DNA of 40,674 bases from Plantago elongata (lineage: Eukaryota > Streptophyta > Magnoliopsida > Lamiales > Plantaginaceae), in contig JAYMSP010000823.1 of NCBI GenBank assembly GCA_036897095.1, forward strand, positions 1 to 40,674, read 5' to 3'. The notes under the pieces were generated by a model that was not told where the DNA came from, searched no databases, and saw nothing but the letters and a program-made list of their open reading frames with translations. Shown one piece after another: positions 14,842 to 26,313 of the stretch. Every line of letters begins with the position of its first letter. The stretch's first letter is position 1. The position numbers were made by a program, and so were the translations under genes.

Positions 14842-14996
14842 GGGCTGATTGGTATAAAATTTGATTGGGTATTTAGATGGATTTTAGTAAAATTGTGTTT
14901 GGAACGGAATTGAAATGGGATGTATTTTAGGCCAAATCATTGTTCATCGAGCCAAATGCATCGATTACAATTACAATTGTATGGCAATCAGCTCCA
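14842..14996. mobile_element. Tourist-like (PIF-derived) MITE, 155 bp
   Basis: The left end GGGCTGATTGGTAT and the right end, read inverted (TGGAGCTGATTGCCAT), match over about 15 positions. TAA occurs directly before the left end (14839-14841) and directly after the right end (14997-14999), the PIF/Tourist target duplication. No coding capacity. The copy at 4194-4346 belongs to the same family. Confidence 0.75.
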
Positions 14997-14999
14997 TAA

Positions 15000-17735
15000 A
15001 TTCAGAGGTGAAAATGAATCAATTAACTTTTAGAAACTCTTAAGAAGAATAAGAAATTCGAGCTGAAAACAAGTGCACTTTTGCGAAGTGAGATGGGAAT
15101 AAAAAATATTAAGGGCTTTAGGAACAACAATGTTATAATAGGTGGAAATTAAAGTACTATATATGATATCTAGCATAGGTATAAATGGTCCCTGCATAAA
15201 CGTAAGGGATCCCTAAACATAATGAGTTCCAAAATTGTGGACACCAATGCCATCAAAGCACATAAGAAATTCATAAAGCATTGCTCAAAGGCAATTACTG
15301 ATTTTATGCCCTAATGAAGGTGGTGGGTTATCATTCATGCCACCCATCTTGGCTTCATAAGGTCCCTCCTACACCTGTCCACCCCACGATTACTTTACGG
15401 TGAGTGAATATAAAAAACTATATGATAATTGGCTAAAACAGTAATTTAATTAAGCGATCATTTGTAATTAAGCGATCATTTGTGTAGCAAAACTAAGTGA
15501 TAAGTCATTAAGTGGATCTCTCTAACTCGACCCTCTATTAAGATATCCATGCACATTTTATCTATTTGAAACATGCATACCACATAGCTAGCCTTCTGCT
15601 GATGTAAGTGGAGTGATATAGGCGAAACATCATGAATAGTGTAACGTCCAATAGCCTAAAGTAGCACTAACTTACGCTCTAACCCGAGTACTTGAGAATT
15701 AAACGAAAAAACATACGGGAATGATCGACTATCTTTCTTAAATAGTTGCGCCTACTATGTACAAATTGTGTATTGATATGATATGATTTGTAGTGAAATT
15801 TGATGCATAAATTGCGCCAGCATGAGCTATATGTGGGACAAGACATGGAACCTCAATTTGTCATTGCCAAAAACAAGCAAAGATTGGGTGTTTTGATTCT
15901 CCAATTCTTGTTCCATTTGCAATGAATAAATAGTGTTCCTTATTTACCCTCGAAGAATGAAAAAGGTTGGGACATTATGCCGGCCAAAGGTATGATTGAT
16001 GAGTATCATCAAGTGAAGGGCACATGGATAAACACAGACCTATCTGTAGACAACCCATTTTCTGCATAGCAACAAATCTCCCCATGCATGTACCATATCA
16101 AATATATAGAAGTAAACCAAAGTTTTGTATAAGAAATATCTCAAGTTAAAGTTAAATTGATAATATGTAGACTATGGGATTACCGCTTGTATGTTATAAA
16201 ATAGACCCTTCTCAAAATGTATATCATTACCATTCGGATGTCGAAGTCGCATAACCTAATTGGTATTGGTGAGACACTAAGGCCATCGTGATTAAAACTG
16301 AAAAACACATGATAAAGGAACAAAAATACTGAATTTTGGTCACCAAGATTTTAGATAAACTTTTGAAGATAATATAAGTTATTAGCTCAATCATGACCTT
16401 GTGCTGTACTGCAAAGTCATTTTCTCGATATTTCATTGGTATTGATAAGAATAAGAGTTTTCTTTTAAAAGAGGTTGATAAGAGCAAGTATGAAGGATGC
16501 AGCCTATTGCTCATAGATATGGGTGATGGAAGATCCTTACGTCCAAAAATATAATATTGTTGAATACAACCAACGGGGAGCCGGGAACCAAAAGTAGAAC
16601 CCAAATAGGCCCATTATACTACATGCTCCTGGTTAGTTAAACTGTAATTGGACCGGTAATTAGGACTGCAATGTACAGCCCAAAAGACATTCCTCTTGAT
16701 TCGGCCTTGAAGGAACAATAAGAAGCCCAAAATGGGTGTTGTGGTGAATTGGTGATGCTCCAAGAGAAAAGATAATTTTCCGGATGATATGTCATATGTC
16801 CCACTATTTCCACCGTACCTCAAACTTGCAAATTACAAACGATTATAAGTGAAGGAAGATAATTGTAAACAAAAATGCACTCTGTAATCATGTTTAAAGA
16901 GGTTTTTCCGTTAACGAGACAGTACACTTCCGAATACCCTCCGTAATCATATTGTCTGAGACTAATACGGACACCGCGATTGAAGCCCATATGAAATTCG
17001 AGTGGTGAGTAATACGTGTAGCATTGAAGTAATTTTTAAAAGATCTATGGAGTTCAAAGATTTGATCAGGTCAAGTAGGGCACATGGAATGGCAATGAAA
17101 GTAATGCAGAAAACTGATTGACAATGATGCATGCATACATGTACTCTCTGTATTACATGTGAGGCATCGTGCTACTGCTACATGCCAGTTTGCACGACAC
17201 AACACATCTTCCCATCAATATAAAAGATCCAAAATATGTTATTTGTTTTCTTTTTGAAAGAATGATCAATTTATTTAAGCGCCCATTGAAATTCGGTTGG
17301 ATTTGATCCATGGAGTTTGAATTTCAATAGTATCTTTTACAAAGGAAAAATCACACCGAGTTTTAGGCCTTTAGGCACGTACAACACAAAGCATTTTGAG
17401 TCAGTATAGCACCGTATCAAACATAGAGACATGTGCACCCATGATTTCTTAACTCCATTCATATGCAGACAGAAGTATAAACAGAACAGCACGGCACATC
17501 ATGTTCTGTGAGTCTGTGACAAATTGAAACAACTCAGCAACAAAAGGAACAAACTTAATTGCCTGGAGAACAAGAAATGTTGCGTAAAAGACAGATGAAA
17601 TGATAAAATCCATCATCATACAATACTGTGTTGTTGAAGGAATGTTTTGACCAAAGATGCTTCTATCTTCTACATTACAAATGGTGTTTGTCTACAGCTT
17701 CGCTGTAAATCAAATTTGATGCATCATAGATCAAA
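15000..17735. other. Gene-free interval, then IPCS 3' UTR
   Basis: No ORF with recognisable domains is seen. Minus-strand frames at 16227-16604 and 16614-16823 have no family features. A 14-bp direct repeat (AAGCGATCATTTGT) occurs at about 15453 and 15471. AGGCCCA/AGCCCA motifs cluster at about 16597-16730 without an obvious gene beside them. About 17550-17735 is probably the 3' UTR of the IPCS gene on the minus strand. Confidence 0.5.
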
Positions 17736-20509
17736 TTATGTACCGTTGATGACTGCTTCAACATGTAAGACAGCTCCTTCTTCCATGGTCTTCCCGTTGA
17801 TTTGTGTTCTTGGCCTCTGAAAAGGAAATTTCAAGAAAACAGAGAAGTTCTGATAATAAGTGCGTGTTTGCAACAATGTTTCATGAACATAATACAAGCA
17901 TTTGCATAACCATAAAAAAAGAAGGTAAGAAGTTGTTCTGAGGAATCAGCTCCATATGTTATTCGCTAAATCAGTGACATAATAAGCACATTAAATATCA
18001 GAACTTCAGAAATATTTGTAGTAGGCACTAAAAGCTAAAATGGAAGGTGAGCAATTCATACCCAATCAGCAGGATCCCCAGAATTTCCGTTCAAGAGTTT
18101 GTGGTTTTCATCCCTGGACTTGTTATCTTTGGACAAAGGGAGCAATAGTGTAGCTCCATTAGACCGATCAGGCAGCTCTGCACAGAAGAAGTCCTAGTCA
18201 ATTATGGAAAACGGAAAAAGATACATAGATGTGAGCGAGAAGAACTGTGCTGACCTGGCAATTTTTTATCGATGAAGAACACGACCAAATTAACAGTGTA
18301 CCTGCAATAAAGGTAGTGTTTTGTTTATCCATCTAGCTACTCTAAGAACTTACATGTAACTACTAACTAGTACTAGAGTGTTACTACAGATTATTCTACT
18401 TACCATGCCACCACGACATCAACTGTGTAGTGTTTACGTGATGCAATGATCAATAAGCTCTGCATAATAACAGCTAACCAGGCAAGTTGCTTAACAAACC
18501 TGCCAAACCACAGCAATATGGTATGTCACAATCTATTTTGATATCAGATCACATGCACGTCACAAGGATTTACTGTGCGAGCTCATTAACTTAACCAAAC
18601 AATAAAATACGAAACACTATATCATTACCTTAGAGTCCCATATTTATGATATGTCCTCACAAAGACTAGAGAGAATATCATGTGGGATGAAAATATCAGG
18701 TCACCACAGCCATAAAGCACCCCTTTAGGAACTGAACAAACATAAAGAATCAAATCAATAGACATTCCAAATTACTTTGCACAGTTACTAAGTGGAAAGG
18801 CAAGATAATATTCACCTATTACAAGGAACGCTAAGAAGTTATCAGGACGGGGTAGTGTCGCAAGCTTCGAACCCTGCATCATTGAGACATTGACAGAGTT
18901 AATTTGTAAGACATGAAAGGAACCAAAATGGAATGGAACTTTTGGCATCTAAAGAAAAAATATGTTTTTTACCTCCCTGCAGTGATAATTTGGACCAGGA
19001 AGTGTTGTAGAATAAAACGTTATGATCCTAAGGAATTGGCAAGCCTGTAGATTGTACAGAAAGGAGAAATTCATGTAGGAACAAGAAGAATGTTTATTAA
19101 AAAACCGTAAGCTGAACGAAGAAAAGATACAAATTGTTCACTTACAACTAAGCAGGCCAAGACCCTGCACCAAATTAGTACTGTGTAGATCTTTTTGCTC
19201 TTCAGTATAAAAGGATGGAATGTCCACTGCATGTTTCAACACCGTACATCAAGAACACTAAACAACTAAAGGGAGATGCTAAAGCAATAGAAGTAGTAGG
19301 AACCTTACCAGCACAAAAGACAGAAAAATAGATGTAAATACCGTCTCACTAACATAAGCTCTCTCTTTCCCAAGCTCCTAAAGTAACGGACGGACGTTTA
19401 CAATATAAGTGATGATTCTCAGGTAGATAACTAGTAAGCCAAGCAAATTGCATGAATAACTAATAGGTACCGGAAGAAGAAAGAAGCCCAAATCCTGGAG
19501 CGTAGGTCCAGGTCTGTGAAAATAATGAATTCCTCGAGCTGCTAGTCCATGAATATACTGTTCACATGCAACATATACAGATTTAGCATTAAAAATTATG
19601 GCCTCGAAAAGCACCCAAAGTAGAATTAATCATGACGATAGATATTATTGCATAAAAGCTAACAGACAGACATATCACGACTTGACCAAACTGATAATCC
19701 ACCTGACAAAATGGCATTAGAATTAACAACCTAACAACAGACTGAAAATCACAATGGTTAATCTCATATAAAGTATGCCAAGGGTCTACTAGATGGAGCT
19801 ACATCCACAACCATTCTCCAATTTCAGCAATGGCATGCCAAAATTTCTTAATTGTGGTACTAAATCACACAAAAAACGTTTGATCATTCATTGATCAGTG
19901 AACCATACAAGTACCTAATAGCAATAAATCATAGAAAAACCGTGTGAACTAACCATGCAACTATGCAAGTGCCTAATAGTACTAAATCGCACAAAAACCG
20001 TTCAATCATTCATTGATTGGAGGACCATATGTCTCGATAGTGGGAGTATAAACTCATCGTCCTCAAGTGTAAAATAGGAAGTTAATCTTGGTTTCTTTCT
20101 TCAACTACAATACGAAAGCACCTACAACTAATCAAGCAGCTGGAAGTTTACATAATTAAACTTCTAACTTCCTTTTCATGCTCCAGAAGTAAATTATGCA
20201 CCATTGAAGTTACATGTATTCAGTTAATTAACTGCAGTCTCATCATTATCTCAGTTGTTACAACAAATCTGATCATCACAAAAAGGTCAAAAGGCAAACC
20301 TGACAAATTAGGCCGCCTAAAATATACTTCCAGTTCTCTGCAAGGAGGTTGATTTCCGTTGTAATCTCAGCACAAAATCTCTTCCATAACTTCACATCAG
20401 AAAAACAACACCCAATATTTCAATCAAACATGTAAAATCCCAAAAAGAGTTGCAAACAAACAGATAAAAAACACACCTTTGAAGACTCGCGTCTAATGTA
20501 AAATGACAT
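17736..20509 (-). CDS. IPCS: Phosphatidylinositol:ceramide inositolphosphotransferase (IPC synthase)
   Basis: Twelve coding exons on the minus strand: 20509-20477, 20389-20300, 19557-19471, 19377-19309, 19226-19146, 19044-18973, 18873-18816, 18731-18629, 18499-18404, 18301-18255, 18177-18062 and 17816-17736, giving 310 residues, the usual length for plant IPCS (Arabidopsis ERH1 is a member). It moves phosphoinositol from phosphatidylinositol to ceramide, making inositol phosphorylceramide and diacylglycerol in Golgi/trans-Golgi membranes, the first step to GIPC sphingolipids. The lipid-phosphatase/sphingomyelin-synthase-type triad is visible as His180 (SSHMIF), His221 and Asp225 (HYTVD). Other hallmarks are [12 protein letters not shown] (about 56-67) and CGDLIFSSH. 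Several hydrophobic segments fit a six-helix membrane protein. The tail is hydrophilic ([12 protein letters not shown] onward). The start is the only ATG in exon 1. Confidence 0.96.
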
Positions 20510-23506
20510 CTTTCTTCTTGTATGTATGTGACAGCAAACAACAGTGCCATATTACACGAGAGAGGAACCCTTTTGGAAAATCAACATTCTGGTATCCCTA
20601 TATGGCAAAAGTTGCAAAATTTGGACCAGAATCCGAGTGAAAGATCTCAAGAATAGGAAATTGGGTTTCCAAATTGAGGATCTTTGAAGATAACGATCGA
20701 TTCTTGGAGAGGAAGTATCGAAGAGATTTCAGCAAAATCGAAAGAAGCCCTTTTTCCGACCTTTTTTCTTTCTATCTATCTGTAGAGAAAGGAAGTGTGT
20801 GATTTGTTTCCCTGATTTTTTCTTCTTCTTGTTTAAGAGAATCTTTCTCTCTCACTAAATTTAAACAGATAGACAGTTGAGGAACAAGGAAGAGAGATGA
20901 ATAAATTCACGACGAAGGAGGAGAGGATAATGACAAGAATTGGTTTGGGAAAACGAGTGTTTTTCAATTTCGTACAGATATGCACCTATTCAAACCATGA
21001 ATCATCCAATTTTGAAAATTCTCCCCACTTTAGATTAGTCGCAACTAGCAGATAGTCGAATACGGATGATAAAGTGTACTCGTTGTGTATTCTATTTTAT
21101 TTTAAGGAAATTAGCATTCCTATGAATATGGCTAAGAAAATAAAATTTAAAACAAGATTCTTTGAGTATTTTCCATTTTAATTACCTTTGCTCATATGTT
21201 TAAAATGTTAATATTAACATTTTAATAAATATTGAGATAAGTCATTAATCTATAATATGTGTTTGATAATAAATTTATATTTCAGATTGTTTAGGTTAAA
21301 GTCACGATGGAATATAGTAGCAAGATAGTAAGTATTAACTAGGTTATAATTTATAGTAATTAATTTGAAAGTAGAAAAAATATGTATTTTATATTTAAAT
21401 TTAATAGGTCATGTTACATATACATGTGATATTAAAGTCATCATATGTATAAGAAAATTAATGAATATATTATTGTTATATTAAGTAGTGAAAACAAGGT
21501 GATATATAATTTAATTGTTGGGTGAGTTAACTAGCTAGCATCAAGTATTGCACTAAAAGTCGCTAGTTAGATCCACATAGCATTATAATTTGCTTAAGGT
21601 GATTTATAGTTGCCACCTAAAGATATAGTCATTGTAAATGCGATCTTATTGTAGAGTTGTAGTTAATTATAATGTTACTCTCTTTTGAAAGTCCCGTTTT
21701 TCTTTTTGAATTGTCTCAATTTAAAAGTTTCATTTTTTTAAATATAAAATCTCTCTCACACTTTATACATTATCTTTTATAATTTATTCACTATTTTTTT
21801 TACTGTATCAAATCATATTCCTAATTTAATACCTTCTTTTCTACTTTAACACGTTTTTAAAAAATTTTGTGTCTGGTCCTGGGGACTTTTAAATCGGGAC
21901 GGAGGTAGTATTCATAAAATTAGCTCCAAATTTTATAGGCATGATTGGTAGGCTATCAAATGGAAATTTACAAAGCAAAAAAGTAAAACAAAAAATAAGT
22001 AGCATAGGTGATGTTGAATCATGGTACCAAATATCGTTTTCACCACTGATCGTTAATGGCATCGTCAACTTGCAAAACTTCGTAATCAAGTTGAATCATA
22101 AAAACAAGGGCCCCTATTTTTTCGAAGACTTGGTAAGCCTTTTCTTTAAGATATTTTTCCCATTTGAATTGAAAAGTGTCTTAGAATAGTACAATTACAC
22201 TTTGGTGCCATCGCAAGTCACGGGATACACGAGCTCCCATTCCAAGGCCTTCTACCTTGTACTATATTTCACTTTTCATCTTCTTAAAATTGGATTACAA
22301 AAGAATCAAACAACTTAAATGGTAACTTATTAAACTAGATAGCATAATTGTTAGTTTATTATACGATGGCATAATACAACTGTGAATTTATTAAACGGGA
22401 TAATAATTATTTAACTTGTATTAACGCGTATATTTTAATGAAACGGTTAAACAATTCACTCAATATTGATTATATTATTTATATACTTCAAATTAACCAT
22501 GTACGGCCTCAATATATTCAATAATATAAGACATGATGCAACACAACGATCAACAAGAGACAAATTTAATTTAACGTGATAGTATGATACTTCCTCCAAC
22601 TTCATACAGTCCATTAAAAGTCTCGCAACTTTAAAATGGTATAAAATATTTTTTTAACATTTTTTTTATTATTAAATTATATATTTCGTCAAAATTAATG
22701 AAACGGTAGTTCTGCATCCACGTTATCATCATTATAAAACTTGGAGACATAGTTAAGGGAAATCCAAATTGTTAATCGTGATGCATTTTTATTTAACTAT
22801 TTCATGTGGGGACTATATAATGAAACACTCACTCTGTCTCGTACAAAATATTTGGTTTTAATATTTTCAGAGTCGATAAAATTAAAATTTAATAATGAAT
22901 CTCAAATACTAATTAAAAAATCTTATATAAAACTTAGCTCCTGACTCATTCACTAGTTTTTTTAATCCAAATACTCTATAGTTGATTTTTTTTTTTAATC
23001 GGCCGGTTGTTTATGTGATTCGCGAATAATTAACAATTGCACACAATCTTTCTTCAGCACTTTACATGCATTTACTTGACTTTTTCTTGAACTATAAGTT
23101 CACAACATAATAAATTGCTAGTTAAGCCTTTCGGCATTTAACTGCCCAAGAAGATGTATAATGAACTGCCAGATTATTCTCAATCATCCACGAGATTACA
23201 CTTTATAAGAAAGAAAACAAAATACGAAAAATGTGAAAGAGTTATTCTCAAGAGTTTAGGGAGTTTATAATGTACTAATGTAATAAAAAATGCATAAAAG
23301 TATCTTGCACATTTTTAACATTGCTCGGTTTGTACTTTAAGATAATTACAAACGGTTTCCCATGTCACTAGAATATTTACAGTAAGTTATAATGCTTCAC
23401 CATAGACCCCGAAATAATATTACAACTAGTGATGTATGTGACAATAAAGTGTACGGGAAATAACATAAATTCACGAGTAATCATGACGCGCCGAAGGTTG
23501 AAACTC
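20510..23506. other. IPCS 5' region and AT-rich intergenic DNA with MITEs
   Basis: About 20510-21000 probably holds the IPCS 5' leader and promoter (minus strand), with TTTCTTCTTCTT-type pyrimidine tracts. From 21060 to 23450 no gene is seen; the DNA is strongly AT-rich and carries Stowaway-like elements at about 21678-21908 and weaker traces at about 22588-22760 and 22828-22980. Confidence 0.55.
21678..21908. mobile_element. Stowaway-like MITE, about 230 bp
   Basis: The right end, read inverted from 21908, is CTACCTCCGTCCCGATTTAA followed by AAGTCCC, which fits the Stowaway consensus. The left end CTCTCTTTTGAAAGTCCC matches it except for an apparent small deletion. TA dinucleotides flank both ends (21676-21677 and 21909-21910), as expected for Tc1/mariner-type insertion. 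Non-coding. Confidence 0.65.
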
Positions 23507-23571
23507 AGGCCCATAAGCAAACGGGTAGCTCCAAGAAAGCCCAACCCAACAATTTACATTTCTAAGGCCCA
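23507..23571. promoter_or_regulatory. Cluster of three site II (TGGGCY) elements
   Basis: AGGCCCA at 23507-23513, AGCCCA at 23538-23543 and AGGCCCA at 23565-23571 are reverse complements of TGGGCY, within 65 bp and 310-380 bp before the start codon at 23884. Site II elements, bound by TCP factors, are common in promoters of plant housekeeping and organelle-protein genes. A CT-rich leader follows (23675-23705), and a probable 5'-UTR intron (about 23750-23860, ending TTTGCAG) precedes the ATG. Confidence 0.55.
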
Positions 23572-23883
23572 CGTATATCAAACAGTCCAAACCATAAGAA
23601 CCCAATCCAAAATCGAGTTTCCCGATTCCGTACAAATATTATCACCACCTATCTTCATCATCACCTAATCAATCCTCTTGATCTCTCTTCTCTTCTCTTC
23701 TCCTACCAGTCAAGGAAGAAAAATTGAAACTTTTCCAGTTTTCCTCAAAGGTTATTTTCCCTTTTTTTTTCTTTCCATTAATATGCATTTTTTGCTGATT
23801 TTATTGGTTAATTTATTGTTAGCTGTGTTATTGTTTTCATATCTTTGATTACTGTTTGCAGTAGCTGGTGAGGTTTTGGTGTC

Positions 23884-25580
23884 ATGACAATGGAGGCCTC
23901 TCATTTCTCTGCTATCCATCTCAAGAAGCCTTTCAACAACAGAGTAAGCTCTTGTTTTTCTTTGAGTGAATTTGTGTAGCTTCATTTCTATATCATACTG
24001 GTTGGATTAAGCTTTTGCCTAATTTATATGCCCTAATTCCTGCTTATGGTAGCTGCAAATGTTATCCGATAAGGTAATTAGATCATAAGTTAGCTGATTT
24101 GGATGGTGGGATTTTGTGAATTAGGCGATAATTTTATTAATTTGCTAAAAGTGGAATATGAATACACACAAGTTGGCTTGTTTTTGAAAGAATTAGTCGG
24201 AGTATGTTTGAATATGCTAGCTTTTCATCTGCTCGCCGCCTTAGCTAGCCATTCGTGTGACATACTTTGGTTAAATAATCTCTCAATGAGCTGATTCAGC
24301 TTATGGGCTAGGGCTAGCTGATTGGATGACACAAAACAGAGCAAATGTAGAACATTTATGCAAGTTTGCTTCGCAGAAAATTCGTCTGGTTAATTGGACA
24401 CTCTGATTCTGAAAGTTGTTGCAGAAACTTCATGGTGCATGACTGGCTAATTCTTCTGGTTGTAGGCCTTTTGCAGCAGCCAAGAACAAATGCATTTGCC
24501 TCGTCCTGGCTTTGATAATGGTAGAATGCTGCATAAGCATTTCTGTATACATCATCGCAGACTTTCCGGTGTAGCTCTCCACAGTGACTACAACAGAGTG
24601 GAAACTCAAGTGCTAACTGCTTTCCATGCTCATCGTCACACTTCACGGTATACTACCTTAAGTAAGTTCTATTGCGTATTGCCATAGTGTATTATCTTTG
24701 AATTTGGGGGTTCTAGCATTTCTGTCGTATATATATATGGTTGCTGGTGCCTGGTGTTTCTTCGGGTCTAATATATAGTCTTAGATAAATTTGGGTTCTT
24801 GCTCTACACTGATATATAGCATTGTCAGGATTTAGCATTTTCTATCATTGATGGGGATAGTGCATTTCTTTGTTTAGAAGTGGTCTTTGTAACTTATGAC
24901 ACAAACAAAGCTTGGAGCCTTTCAAAGCTTTTGGAACCATCGAACAATTTATGTGTGCTTTTTTGTTATTAGGTAGTCATCGTAATTGTTGGCTTGACAT
25001 AACATTACCTTTCAGGCAAGCTGCCAGATCACGAATGTTGAGACCATGTCATGTTACAAGGGAAGAGTCTGGTGGAAGCTTAAGTGGTGAAAGCATCCTG
25101 CAGAACGAGCAGACATTGGGACGTGAATTGCAGAATGCTATTGAACAAGAGAACTACACCCAAGCAGCAAAAATCAGGGATAGCCTTAAACTTCTCCAGG
25201 AGGACAGCAAGGCTTCAGTATTAGCAGCAAATGCTAAATTTTACAATTCGTTCAGAAATGGTGATTTGGCTGCTATGCAATCTCTCTGGTCGAAAGGCGA
25301 GCATGTGTGTGTGGTACACCCTGGTGTCAGTGGCATATCGGGATATGACCTCGTAATGGGAAGCTGGGAGTTTGTTTGGGCAGATTACGAATTTCCCCTT
25401 GAAATCGAGTCTAAGGATGTCCAGGTCCACGTTAGAGGCGATATTGGGTACCTTACCTGCATTGAAATGGTTAGAACAAAGGGCAGCAGCTGGGGAAGAC
25501 ATTTTGCCACTAATGTTTTTGAGAAGGTTAATGGACAATGGTTCATATGTATTCACCATGCATCATATGTTGATCTCTGA
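23884..25580 (+). CDS. UVR-motif and SnoaL/NTF2-fold domain protein, probably plastid-targeted
   Basis: Three coding exons: 23884-23943, 24466-24647 and 25016-25580, joined in phase 0 and phase 2, giving 268 residues. Residues 1 to about 85 are rich in Ser, His and Arg and low in acidic residues, as in a transit peptide (inference). About 113-144 is a UVR (UvrB/UvrC-like) helical motif, recognisable from LGRELQNAIEQENYTQAAKI. About 148-266 is an NTF2-like/SnoaL fold with the pattern FRNGDLAAMQSLWSKG, then HPGVSGISGYDLVMGSWE, and the closing strand GQWFICIHHAS. In NTF2-fold proteins of this group the domain usually makes dimers or binds small ligands; the role in plants is not established to my knowledge. 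Related SnoaL-like domains occur in SKIP8-type plant proteins. The ATG at 23884 is followed by another at 23890; either could start the protein. Confidence 0.85.
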
Positions 25581-26025
25581 TATGATGATGGTTCATGGAT
25601 TGTAAGATTTTGGATAGCTTTTCTTTTCTCGTTTCAGAAGTGTAATACTATTGTACCCCAGGAGCAGAACTATATGAACGGTATGTTTTTATGTTATAAC
25701 CAAAATGATATTGATATGTCTTTACTTTTATCTTGTCCATCAGCACTACCGGTTAGTGTTTAACCTTTGTCATGCCCCTGAAAAGTCCACATAATGCGGA
25801 CGTGTGATACATGTTTCTGCATGGTATAGGAAATATGGTTGTTATGGCCGAGTTCTATGGTCCTGGGGGTCTACTCTGTAGTCAGGAAGATCAACTTGAG
25901 TCTAATATTTATGGTCGAAAGTTGTGATCAAGGTGGTCATATGATGTGCAGATTGCACAGCAATGTTGTGAGTAGGTCTGTTCACTGTTGTTTGTGTAGG
26001 CTATAGACCCTGTAAGAGGCTTCTG
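25581..26025. other. 3' UTR and intergenic spacer
   Basis: The 3' UTR of the UVR/SnoaL gene is followed by a short spacer. Nothing coding is recognised. Confidence 0.5.
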
Positions 26026-26187
26026 CTGCTGCTGCCGGAGAGAGTATCTGCTTGCATTCACAAAGTGATATAGGTATTAAATCAGAATTGTCTTTTACCA
26101 TACGGACTGCTGCTGCCGGAGAGAGTATCTGCTTCCATTCACAAAGTGACATAGGTATTAAATCAGAATTGGCTTTTACCATACTGA
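26026..26187. repeat. 81-bp tandem duplication upstream of the first UGT
   Basis: Copy 1 is 26026-26106 and copy 2 is 26107-26187. Both start CTGCTGCTGCCGGAGAGAG and end ACCATAC plus three bases. They differ at four positions (about 95 percent identity). The second copy ends 15 bp before a TATA box (26203-26209), so the duplication lies within the proximal promoter of the UGT gene. Confidence 0.92.
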
Positions 26188-26202
26188 CAACGAAATGCCA
26201 AC

Positions 26203-26209
26203 TATAAAT
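26203..26209 (+). promoter_or_regulatory. TATA box of the first UGT gene
   Basis: TATAAAT about 110 bp upstream of the ATG at 26314. Transcription would start near 26235, giving a leader of about 80 bases. Placed by motif and distance only. Confidence 0.55.
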
Positions 26210-26313
26210 CATAGGACCATTTGGGGCCTGAAAATGAGTGCTATCAGTTAAAATTTATTGAAAGATTAAGCCTTCAAGTGCTTAACCTCAAAGTAGTGCA
26301 TATCTCAACAACC

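Noticed and set aside
15453..15484. 14-bp direct repeat AAGCGATCATTTGT
   Set aside because: Only two short copies 4 bp apart; no array and no sign of CRISPR or function, as expected in a plant genome.
16227..16823. Minus-strand ORFs of 125 and 69 residues
   Set aside because: No recognised domain, no splice or promoter context; composition looks like translated intergenic DNA.
22588..22980. Two further Stowaway-like starts (TACTTCCTCC and CTCACTCTGTCTCGTAC)
   Set aside because: No convincing second ends; mentioned only as traces in the intergenic entry.
25221..25559. 112-residue antisense ORF
   Set aside because: Lies wholly opposite the UVR/SnoaL coding exon; a shadow of real coding sequence.
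25982..26212. 76-residue minus-strand ORF with a 27-residue internal repeat
   Set aside because: The repeat simply reflects the 81-bp DNA duplication (a multiple of three); it lies in a promoter and has no family features.
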